Assembly: GCA_029255685.2 (NCBI GenBank)
Contig: CM055313.2
Coordinates: 40,194,079 to 40,258,078 of the forward strand
Direction of reading: 5' to 3'
Length of the DNA: 64,000 nt
Origin: Silene conica
Taxonomy: Eukaryota; Streptophyta; Magnoliopsida; Caryophyllales; Caryophyllaceae
In this document: piece after piece, positions 9,600 to 19,996 of the stretch
Layout of the letters: every line of letters starts with the position of its first letter
How positions within the stretch are numbered: the stretch's first letter is position 1
Position numbers and translations under genes: made by a program
Notes under the pieces: model-generated
Databases searched by the model: none
Seen by the model: the letters and a program-made list of their open reading frames with translations, nothing else
Told to the model about the DNA's origin: nothing

Positions 9600-10415
9600 A
9601 TGGTGAGACCTAGGGCTGCTGATAACATTGTGCTGCAAGCAATTCAGCATTTGCTTGAGACTCAGAGACAGCAAGCAGGGAATGTTCCACCTCCTCCACC
9701 GCCAGGCAACGAGGCTAATCGTCCTGGTAGCTTCTCATGGATAGCTTCGCAGATGTCCCGTAGCCACGTGAAGACTTATGGTGGCGAGGTTGATCCGGTA
9801 GCTCTTACCGAGTGGTTCAGAGAGATGGAAAAGATCTTCACTATGTATTCGGTGGGTAGAGAGGATAGAGTGCGGCTAGCCACTCACTTTCTTACCCTTG
9901 AGGCCGATAGGTGGTGGGCGTTGACAGGACCTACTTTCACTCTTGATCCATTGTTCGATTGGGATGCTTTTAAGGATAAGCTCGAGACGAGGTTTTATCC
10001 TAAAGAGCTCAGATCACAGCGACTCAAAGAATTCATGGATTTAAAGCAAGGCAAGATGTCAGTTCAGGAGTTCACAGACCGATTCAACCAGCTTGCTCAC
10101 TTCACATCGAGATTTGTCAGAGATGAGGCCGAGAGAGTCTACTTTTACCGTGGCAAGCTAGGGCCACGCATCGAGAGCATGGTTCCTCGAGATTCGACTT
10201 CTTTTGTAGAGGTATATGATGATGCTATTTGGGCCGAGAGTTCTATTCGTGCCATAGATGCTGAGACCCGTGCTGCTACTTCTAGTGTGACTCCTCACCA
10301 GAGATCAATGTATCAGGGGAAGAGACCATTTGTTCCTTCTACTTCTTCGCCTTCTTCTCAGAAGAAGCGTTTTGAGAGGTTCTCTGCTCCGGTTGCTAAG
10401 ACCACATTTCACACC
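9600..10415 (+). pseudogene. G1 gag, N-terminal and central part
   Basis: Gag of a Tekay/Del-like element, the protein that would form the virus-like particle around the element's RNA. It starts MVRPRAADN directly after TTTTGAAGG. A proline run lies near residue 31, followed by the usual retrotransposon gag domain (GGEVDPVALTEWFREMEKIF, ADRWWALTG, FKDKLETRFYP, MSVQEFTDRFNQLA). C2 interrupts it; the zinc-knuckle part lies on the far side of C2. G5 carries the homologous gag at 50649 onward. Confidence 0.85.
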
Positions 10416-10420
10416 GACAC

Positions 10421-11702
10421 TGTTGGGAAATGTGTCCTCAACAATAGTGCGATCACGTAATTAAATCTCATGACGAGAATGCGCAAGGGATGATACGAAT
10501 TATTAGTCAACTGACCAACATTAATCGGTAATGATTGGCTAGCTAGAGTTTGACATTACTTTCGTATGACGGTGATGGTCAGTTGATCCCTTTAGGTCAC
10601 ACCTTTAGGACAATTCCCTTAATTGATAAAATGATCAAATGTATATTGATACGATTTGATCATATTCCTTAAACTCGTATATCGAGAAATTAGAGGTTGA
10701 ATCTTAATGTAAGATTTATGTTTAAAATTGAAATGTTTCAATTGTTAAACAGTAAACGATATTTTATTATATCGAAATTAGAATGAATTGGGTTATAATT
10801 GATACAAAGGTTGTAAATCGTATTGATGATAATTATAAATAATCATTTTACAATTGTAATTTCGAATTACTTGTCAATTAATAAATAGGATTTATTTAAT
10901 TATAATATTTATACGATAAATATTTATATATCTATTTTTTATGATAGATTAATTATATTGCATTGTGACATATAAGATGTCACAATTTTATACAAACAAT
11001 GCATTTGACAAATTGTAAAATGAAGTCCATTTTATGGACTAAATGGGACGGATAAGAGGAGATGGTGGTATGGATTATTAGTGTATTAAACACACTATAA
11101 TCATTATGTTTTAGACATAATTCTTGAGACAACCACCTAGGCCACCCTAAGAGCCTTGAGAAAGGAGAATGTTCCCTTGTTGCTCTTCCCTATGGCCGGC
11201 CTCCCCTTCCCAAGTATGAGCATGCTTAAGCCATTTAATCATCTTATGAAATAACATGCCTCATATATATATATGATATGATATTCATTCTACTTCTTCT
11301 TCTCTTCTTAGCCGAAAATTCACCAAGCAAAGGAGAGATTATTCAACCTCTAAAATACTTATTATAAGATAATAACTTATACTATTTGTAGTATTAAAAT
11401 TACATTCTAATAAGAGTGATTAGAATTATTTAAGGAAGAAACCGATTTCTATTCTAGCAAAATACAAGGCTTCGGTTTATTGAGGAATTGTCTTGGTGCA
11501 TCCAAAGGAGGTATTCTATTTTGGGTACTCGGAGGATCATCCTTGCTAAACATTTGGACCGTGTGTAAGGGTTCAAATACTCTCCTTATTTCCGCATTAT
11601 TAGCATGCATAAGATCGTTTTAACATGTAAATTAATATGTTAATCACAAGGTTAGTTTAGTATGACTAAAATTAGTTTATGAGCAACTAATATAACCTAA
11701 CA
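10421..11702 (+). repeat. C2 5' LTR
   Basis: 1,282 bases, TGTTGGGAAA...CCTAACA. Related to but distinct from the C1/C3 LTR: it shares the opening GTGTCCTC, the two-part hairpin and the end. Confidence 0.93.
10507..10586 (+). other. Two-part inverted repeat in the C2 5' LTR
   Basis: The outer arms TCAACTGACC (10507-10516) and GGTCAGTTGA (10577-10586) pair perfectly. The inner arms CGGTAATG and CATTACT pair over seven bases. Compared with C3, two positions of the outer stem are changed on both sides so that pairing is kept. Confidence 0.75.
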
Positions 11703-11704
11703 AT

Positions 11705-11716
11705 TGGTATCAGAGC
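11705..11716 (+). other. C2 primer-binding site
   Basis: TGGTATCAGAGC, matching initiator tRNA-Met, two bases after the LTR. Confidence 0.92.
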
Positions 11717-14157
11717 AATAGGTTGTTTGCATGCTTTCCGTTTACGTTTTTACGGAGTTATAGTGATAACAAAATAAAACTTGAAATTTTCGTTTGATAT
11801 AAGATATGTACGAAATATATTTGGCATGAATACCTACTGTTTTATAAAATGTTTTAGAATAATTGGAATAATTTTTGCATGAATATTGACTTATGGTATA
11901 TTAAATCTCGGTTTATATAAAGTTTTAATGGTTAAAATCGTTTATTTTGGGAAAAATAGCAAAAATTATCTTTTGGCCGAGATTTTTCAGTATGTTATCA
12001 CATGTATTTTCTATAATATGAATATGAATTTTTGTAAATTATGGACTTATAAATCGTGTGATATGAATTTTAAGTGTTAAAATGCAATAAGATGAATAAA
12101 AATGGGTTAAAATAGTTATATTGTGAATTTGACTATAAATATTTATGAGGATGTCACATGCAATATTTAAAAATTATGTTGAATTTTCCAGAAATATATC
12201 CCAAATATTGCAATATTATAGATTTTTAATGTAAAAATCGGGTAATTAGTGACATAATTTCGACTTTAATAGTTTAAGTTGGAATTTGGCCATAAAAATT
12301 TAACACGATGTCATATATATTATTTCCTGCATGTATAAAATTTTCGAGAATTGTATCTTATTTTATGCTTGAGAAATAATTTTAAGGGTTAAAATCGTAC
12401 GATATATGACGTAAATCGTTAAAATTTGCAAATGTTGTTAAAATGGCCGAAAAATGTAACCCATATTAGTCATATATGATATGTTCATCATGAAAATATT
12501 CTTGGGAGCCAAAAATTTCAGATTTGTTTTAATTTTTTAATTTGTTAAAAGTAGCATTTAAAATTAAAATAATAAGAGTCTTTAATTAAAGTTTCGGCTC
12601 TTGGGCAGTGTGTAATTTATTTTTCTGTCCATTTTGTGTTCTTGAAGTGTTTTGGAAAGTGTAAAAATTTTAATAGTATTTTATTTGCATTTATGGAGTT
12701 AATTATTGAATTTTCCGACTTAAATTGCTCGTTTTACGTCTTATTTACGAAATAATGTTAAAACCGTATAAAAAACTAATATTTTAACTTTCTGAAAATT
12801 TTAAGAACATTCTGGAATTTTCAAAATTTGAATTTTGAATTTTCGAAATTTTAATGACTCTTTTGGATTTTTATATTATTTTTCCCGTAAAACCGAGTAA
12901 TACCGATCAATATTGAAATATATTAAGTTAAGTCATGTTCAAAGTTTGAGTAAGACTAAATTTTGAATCCTATAAGAGTTGCGATGATTAACTTAAGGAT
13001 GAAAACCGTTTCATATAATGCATAAGTGTTGTTAACCGTTAAAACACGCGATTCCATAAACCAAGGTTTGCGATAACTATTTAATTAAGTGTTTTAAATA
13101 GGACGATTTGGCTTAGGGTTTGCATGTTAATTCATATTTTTATAAGCATTGCATATTTTATATTATGAATGTCATGATTTATTTTTACGTAATTTTGGGA
13201 ATTATGTAATTTACTTAGTATGGCCTTAGTTTTTAAATCGGTATTTCCCGTAATGTAAGGGGTTACCGATTGGGTTGTAATTTTGTGATCTCGTATCGCC
13301 CAATTGTAATTTATTTCTATTTTATAATGTATAAAGTAGACTAGAAAAGTTGTAATATTTGTGAAATCCGGAATTCCTTGAAGACGGTGCCATTCGGAAA
13401 GGAGTTCCGACAAAACGGTGTTTACCTCGAAGTGCGTGCCGCGTGAAGTTCAAGGGACCAAAGGAGTTGGTTTCCGAATTTGTACTTTGTTATTTCCTTT
13501 CTAGGAAAGGCCATACTAGGGTTTATTTATGCTTTTATTTTGTTTTTTATATGTTTGCATGCATAGCCAAATCGTCATACATCGTATCATGCATGTTTCG
13601 ACCTAGTCGACCTAGTCTTTTATTTTATCGATAATTCACCGACTTAGTTCACTTAAACGGAGATAGATAATATTTTGACTAGATCTCTTACATATAAATA
13701 TTGAGACTTAGCCTTACCAAAGAGTACGGACCCATGAATCCCTTCTTCACAAGAACGTAGGCTCGGCTACACCGGGGTACTAAAATTGTCACGTTGGGTA
13801 AGTGGGGTAATAAGATTACACCTTGAAATTTGGTTGATCTCAACGAAAGTATTCGTAACCGTAGTTGCAATAAGTTCGGGCTAAAGATAATTTTAAGAAA
13901 ATTGTCGACCGAGAGTTCTAAGAGTAGAACCGATTAAAGAGTTAATCCACCAAATTATACCGATACGGGTTGAGTCGGCAACACCGTGCCCGGATTAGTA
14001 TGGGTTTGGGTCTCCGGATTGTTTACTTAATTGGGTAAGAGATCATTAAGTAAATATATAACTAAACTTGTTAAAGTTTTTATTTTAAATTAAGAATTTT
14101 AAAATGATGTTGTTTTTCCTTTTATTATTGTAGTTTAATTTTCAAACATCATCATCA
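11717..14157 (+). mobile_element. C2 non-coding leader (2.4 kb)
   Basis: A very AT-rich 5' leader without a convincing frame. Two blocks are conserved in C3: 13217-13345 (also in C1) and 13681-14055, which matches C3 58290-58676 inverted. The second block runs almost up to the gag start. The rest of the leader aligns poorly by eye. Confidence 0.75.
13681..14055 (+). other. Conserved Copia pre-gag block (C2 copy)
   Basis: Non-coding sequence including TTGTCACGTTGGGTAAGTGG and CACCGTGCCCGGATTAGTAT, almost base for base the same as C3 58290-58676 on the opposite strand. Its conservation while other leader parts diverge suggests a role in translation, packaging or dimerisation; this is inference. 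Confidence 0.65.
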
Positions 14158-15096
14158 ATGGCAACCAACGCTCCACCTCTCACTAACGTATCATGGCTTC
14201 GATCCTTTATGGATCGTTGCAAACTCGATAAGCATGGTTCAAACTTTAAGGATTGGGATGCGCAATTACTTTTGGCCGCTCAAGGTGACGATAAGAGTCG
14301 TTACCTATCCGAAGCCGCTCCTCCCGCTCCGACCGCTCGTTCGTCGGTCCAAACTCGTGAGGCCTATGAAGCCTACATGAAAGAGTCCTCCGCTCTTAAA
14401 AATGTGCTCATCTTCTCCATGGAGCCGGATCTCCAAAGGAGTATGATTAAGTTGACCACATCGTATGAGATATACACCAAACTTGCGACCATGTTTTCGC
14501 AAACTCCAAGGGTGATACAATATGAGGCGGCTTCCGCCTTCTTTGACATTACTTTCAAGGAAGGGCAAAAGATAAGCCCTCATGTGCTCAAACTCGTTGA
14601 GCTCGCGGAGACTCTAAAAGCTCAAAATGTTGACATTCCCGACTCTCTAATTATTGACCGAGTTCTTCACTCGCTCAATAAGGTTAAGGCGTATGCTCAA
14701 TTCCGGGTGAATTTCAATATGCGAAACCAAGAAACCACGTTGGATGAGTTGCATAAGATGCTCGTCCAAGCCGAAAGGGACGTGGGACTTCATGAAAGTT
14801 CCACCAAGGATGTTTTGAACATCGAAAAGAAAGGGAAAACGAGCTTCAAGAGGAATGCCTCTAAAGGCAAGGGCAAGAAAACGTTCAAACCCAAGGCGAC
14901 CAAAGAAAAGACCTTTTCGAAAGGCGCTTCCACCTCGTCTTCAAAAGAGCAAGACAAGTGCCATTATTGCACGAGGATCGGTCATTGGAAGCGAAATTGC
15001 CCCAAATACTTAAGTGATCTCAAAAATGGGAAGGCAACCGCCGTAGGTAATAATAATTCTCGTTTAAATTCATGTCATTTATCAACTTATGTATAA
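14158..15096 (+). CDS. gag: C2 Copia gag protein
   Basis: A 312-residue gag protein of a Ty1/Copia element, starting MATNAPPLTN after an AT-rich leader. Residues 25-210 carry the usual Copia gag domain (FKDWDAQLLLAAQ, a helical middle with RVIQYEAASAFFDI, and TTLDELHKMLVQAE). Residues 220-260 are Lys/Ser-rich. A CCHC zinc knuckle lies at about 268-281 (C268, C271, H276, C281), the nucleic-acid-binding part that packages element RNA. The frame ends soon after the knuckle, and no protease or pol follows before G3. It is an element gene, not a host gene. Confidence 0.85.
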   Translation: MATNAPPLTNVSWLRSFMDRCKLDKHGSNFKDWDAQLLLAAQGDDKSRYLSEAAPPAPTARSSVQTREAYEAYMKESSALKNVLIFSMEPDLQRSMIKLTTSYEIYTKLATMFSQTPRVIQYEAASAFFDITFKEGQKISPHVLKLVELAETLKAQNVDIPDSLIIDRVLHSLNKVKAYAQFRVNFNMRNQETTLDELHKMLVQAERDVGLHESSTKDVLNIEKKGKTSFKRNASKGKGKKTFKPKATKEKTFSKGASTSSSKEQDKCHYCTRIGHWKRNCPKYLSDLKNGKATAVGNNNSRLNSCHLSTYV

Positions 15097-15157
15097 TGAT
15101 ACAAATGTGTTGATATTTACCCTTTTTAATTGTTTTAAAGGGGCGCCTCCTAATAAT

Positions 15158-17963
15158 TGTAATACCCCGTATTTTTTAGTCTCGGTCAACGACAGTCAAA
15201 CCGTGTTTTGTACAAGTATTTCTAATGGAATGTTTATAAGGTATTTTACGTAAACTGTTATTATTTTATAAATCGTATTTCTACGATTATTTCGTATTTC
15301 ATAATTATTTTATATTTGATGATTATTTCATAAAATGACGTTTCATTCGTATTTCTGTAATTTTAATAATACTTTTACAATTTAAATTATTTTATATTTT
15401 ATATGTATTTCTCATCTATACTTAATTTCTAATTTTATTTAAGTCATAATATTCTTATAATTAATTTAATTAATATTTGTTAGCACTAATTACATAATTT
15501 AATTAGTGTAAATTATTTATACGTACTCGTTATTTTAAATTGCGGGTTGACAACGAGATATAAACGAATTACTACATGGATATGTATAACGGGCCGAGTA
15601 AGATAAGCAAAGGGACCCGGTTACCAAAGTAAACTACATGAAACCCTAGGCATAACCATCGACACAAGCATATCCATCGACATACCATATACCATAAACC
15701 AAACATCGACATACCAAAGCTTTGCATCGACACCCTAAAACCCTAAGAAAACTACAGGCACCGCGGAACTTAGGAAGATCGAGAGGACTGCAATCATCAT
15801 CACCACCGTCGTCGTCCACCGTGACCACTGTAAGCCTTACTTCTAACAACCGTCGCATGTTTGTGTTCACGCTGTTTCGTTTCTTGTGCAAATCGAATGA
15901 TGATTTTGAGTCCGTTAATGTTACAAGTCCCTGAATAGTTGAAGTAGGAGGCCCATAGGTTGTTGTGGTGGTGGTAGGGTAGAGCAGGGTGGTCGCAAAC
16001 ACCCATAGACAGCCTGTTAGAGGCGGCAGAACATGAGATGGAGAAACAGAGCAGAAAACCCGGTTGACTAAGGCTGCTTGAGTCGATTTTTGGACCTTCG
16101 AATGGAGATGGGTTGCACCTGGGTTGGTGGATGTAGAATCTTAGGATAGTGACGAGCGCCATGATACCTTTGTGGTGGCCGTGAGTGGTGGTTAGTGGCG
16201 AATATTGCGGGGAAAAAAATGACACTGTTCACGAATCCACGAAAACAAGGCATTATCACGAGTGGCAGGAGGCTTTGGTGGTGGTTTTTCAGGTGTTTTA
16301 GGTGAGACGAGAGGAGAAGAGGACCACCCCTGGAACCACCGTGAGCCAGTGGTGGCAAAGGTGGTGGCCAGAGGTGGTGTGAGGCACAGTGGAGGGAGAG
16401 AGAAGCGTGAGAAAATAGGGAGTTAGGAATGGTTGCTGAAAACAGGGTAATAGTGTTTGCATAGGCGGGTTTTGGACGGCGCGTTAGGACGTGTATGGTG
16501 GGTGCAGGGTGTAGCAAGAGTGTGGTGGTTGTGGTTGATGGTACATGCTAGAGAGTGGGGTTGATAGTGGTGGCTAGGGGTGGCCTGGTTGGTGGTGGCG
16601 TGGCCTTGAAAGTGGGTGCGCGGGTGAGTAAAAGGGAGAAGTGGGGACTGATTTATTATGTGTAGGACTGTTTTTTTTGTGTTGGTCGTGGGATTCGAAC
16701 CCGGGGTCTGAGGGGGCTGTTTTGTTTACACATGTTATTCTTATTATAATTAATGTTATCGTTGTAATATTATATTTATTGTTATTGTTGTGATATTATA
16801 GTAATTATTGATGGTGTTAGTATTGTTAGATTTTAATAATTGTATGGTGGTATATTTTGGTTTAGTTTTTGAGGTATATTGTTAATGTTTATATTTATAA
16901 TATTATTATTATTGAGAATATGAGTAATATATTTAAAAGAGCCATATATGTTATTGAGTTAGTAATAATTGTATAGTGATTGTGTGCTATATTTAGTAAA
17001 TACTATTTTTAGTAAGTTTGTATTTGGTTAACGATATTTGATATGTATAAGTAATTAATTTAGTAATGTTGATGGTATGGATAGAAATTGATATGAAGTA
17101 ATATTTATAGGAACTGATTTCGAGGAGGAGTATTTCTAGACGGTGTTTGCTTGTTTCCGAATTGCTATTCCAGGTAGGATACACTGACCTTATACTCTAT
17201 GATGTGTTATGAATGAATGTGGTATTGTGTGTTATGGATGCTGAGCATGATTGATGTAAGATTGATATTGGTTGGATTAATTGTGAATTATTGGTAATGT
17301 CATGAGCATTTCATTATTTGATAGGATGATTGATTAATTATATCATTGCATTCATGAGCATAGCATATGCATTGGTTACTGAGAAAGTTATGGATCAGAT
17401 ATTGTTCTGATATAAAGCCCAGGGTGGTTTTGCAGACCAGGCCTGGTGTCTTATCAGCTATTGAGCTGGTGTTCGGTGACGACCGATTATAGTCTGCCGG
17501 GAGGTTCGGTATGGCTTGGTGCACGGGTATGAGATTGAGATTGAGATTGAGCTCGAGCATATTATGGCATTTGCATATCATTTAACTGCTGCATTATAAT
17601 TATTGTGTTATTCTACTCAACCGCGAGGTTGACAGTGTATTCGTGAACACCTACGATGATCCGGAATGGGGAGTAGATTCTACAGGTCAGAGACAGATGG
17701 ACTAGGAGCTTCGGCAAGGAGAGAGACATGGCTTGGACCTACTTAGAATTTGATCACATACTTAGATGTTATCACCTACAGTTGTACTTTTTTTTCTTGC
17801 GTAGTAGTTGTAATACCAAAAGTTTAAATTTAATCAGTTTTGTATAAAGTACTTTGGTTTGTTTTACTTTGTTATTCACTACCTCGGACATTCCGAGATG
17901 GTAACAGTTCTATTTATTTCAGAATGTCTTGCTAAAGGCTCTTAAATAAATGGGGGTGTTACA
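15158..17963 (+). repeat. G3 5' LTR
   Basis: 2,806 bases, TGTAATACCC...GTGTTACA. The GT-rich stretch 16150-16640 gives long open minus-strand frames, but these show only low-complexity His/Pro/Ser-rich protein and repeat in the other LTR, so I do not call them genes. A tRNA T-arm-like sequence lies at 16689-16708. Confidence 0.92.
16689..16708 (-). other. tRNA T-arm/B-box-like sequence in the G3 LTR
   Basis: On the minus strand it reads CCCCGGGTTCGAATCCCACG, matching the T-arm of tRNAs and the pol III B box (GGTTCGANNCC). A copy lies in the right LTR (21528-21548). A similar motif, also antisense to the element, is in the G2 LTRs. Confidence 0.5.
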
Positions 17964-17966
17964 AAG

Positions 17967-17978
17967 TGGTATCAGAGC
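17967..17978 (+). other. G3 primer-binding site
   Basis: TGGTATCAGAGC, tRNA-Met type, three bases after the LTR. Confidence 0.9.
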
Positions 17979-19983
17979 GAACGTTCCTCGGGCCTAAACC
18001 AAATGAAAATAATGAACATAGGGAGAGTCAAATAAAATGAACCCCAGGCTAGTAACTGTTAGGAGCCCCAGGATTGGGATGAGTTAGGGGCCCCCTCAAA
18101 CCAAGCCACAGGCCCTTTCAGTCTAGCATGGTCACCCATGAGAGATGTAGAGCGTGGGTAGTATAAAATAAAGGACAGGACCCAATATATATATTGTGCT
18201 AACTTTTGCGCAGAAAAACAATGAGGTAAGTTATGATGTGAAATATGGTTGATAATCTGTATTGTGAGCCATGATGATGATATTGAATGTTGGTTGATAT
18301 ATATGACTTCTAAGTTTTGAGAACATGAAAATTTGAAACGTGACTTTGAAATATAAGCTTGACTTGTATGATGATGTGCATTAGAAGAATACGACTGATC
18401 TTGAAATGCTGGTTTATCTGAATGATTGAATTGAAATTTACAGAGAATGGTTGTATAATTATTGAACAATAATTGGAGTGATATGATCATATGATTTTGG
18501 TGTTCAAAATGTCTCTATGATATCTAGTTATTAAATACCGTCGCAATTATGTAATATGTTGTTTGGTGTTTGAATAAGAAGGATCGGATTTGTATGTTAT
18601 ATTAATCTATGACTGGTGATATGCATGCAGCTATATGATCCCTGAACCCGTAGGTAGAGATATAGTAAAATGATATGTGTAATGAGTTGCTGATAAGTGG
18701 CACCTTAGTGACTTCTAGGATATATTTTCGTGCCTAAATAAATTGTGATAGTTACGAGGATATAAACTACTGTATTGCCCATACATGCATGATGATTGAG
18801 TTATTTAGTTGATTTTATTTGCGATTTCGTAATCTTCACCGTTTTGATTTAGATGGCAATTACATGTTAATATGGTGCAATGTGATTTCAATGCTTCAAT
18901 AATATGTCAACATGTTTTGGAGAAAGTATGATTGTGTGATAATGTGTAGTAATTTTTAAAAGAACCAAAATTTTTATAAATTCCTGAATATTACCTGGTT
19001 TGTACGGGTTGCCGTTAAAATGCGTTCTCTATAAGAATGTGTAAGTTTTATGTATGATGACCTCATGAGTTAACTTTCTTATGATTTTGATTTCATGTTA
19101 AAACGACTTATATTTTGAAGTAAATAAATATTTTGGTTAACAGTGGTCAGATTGTTACCACACAGTTTTGTTTTGACCTATGTTTTCGTAAAGGAAATCA
19201 TTTAAAAACGCGCTTATTGTTTATGCATATTTCTAACTCCGCTGTCTAGAATTTTCATTCACGTTTTCGAAATGATAAGCCACGTAAAGTCTTAATGAGT
19301 CGTTATTTAATAGTGATTTTTGCAAATTGTCCAAACTTCCGTGTAAGCGCTGTAAAGTTTTGTTCAAACCCACTGAGTTGTAAAATTTATTATAAATAAT
19401 TTCCTTAAGCTTTGAATTGATTGTTCTTCCTATGATTAGTTAATTCCTTACGGTTATTTAATTATGCTTTTTGGAAGTTGTTGCGTAATGTATGATTGTT
19501 GAAATGGTAAAGTTTTAAATATAAAAGTTTAAATCAAATATGTTGGTTGTTTCAAAAGTCGGATGCTAGTGGTAATTACCTTATCATATGAATTGTGACT
19601 GTTGTTTTGGTGATCTTCTTGAGCATTGAATGTGAAATTTTGTAATTGGCTTACGGGGACGTAACCATGTTTTAAGGAGGATAGGATTGTAAAATCTTGA
19701 TGATTTATGATATGGCTAGTTGATAATGATAATTAGTATGTCGTGATTGTTTGAATATATTTGATAATCCTGTTTACTTCTGTTATGCATTATACCGTGA
19801 TTCGTGATATACCTTTTAACTTAGTTATGCGTTAAAACTTTGGGGACAAAGTTTTCTTAACGAGGGTAGAATGTAACATTTCGTGTTTTGAAGTCTATAT
19901 AAGTGCTACTTGTGATTGTTTCATGCTTGTTATATGTTTCTTTACCGTTATGGGGTAGCGAACTTCGGGACGAAGTTCATTTT
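17979..19983 (+). mobile_element. G3 internal region without coding sequence
   Basis: About 2.0 kb, AT-rich, with stops in all frames. The only longer open stretch (18059-18490, minus) has no recognisable domain. The region just after the primer site, including CGTTCCTCGGGCCTAA, and the last part before the PPT, including GACGAAGTTC, resemble the same places in G2 and G4, so the ends needed for copying are kept while the coding middle is absent. Confidence 0.75.
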
Positions 19984-19996
19984 AGGGAGGGAAGAC
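19984..19996 (+). other. G3 polypurine tract
   Basis: AGGGAGGGAAGAC immediately before the 3' LTR. Confidence 0.85.

Noticed and set aside
15646-16517. Several overlapping open minus-strand frames of 118-149 codons, repeated at 20485-21356
   Set aside because: They lie inside both G3 LTRs, overlap each other in different frames and give only low-complexity His/Pro/Ser-rich protein without a domain.
16689-16708. A tRNA gene
   Set aside because: Only a T-arm-like part is present; no D-arm, anticodon arm or full acceptor stem can be drawn around it.
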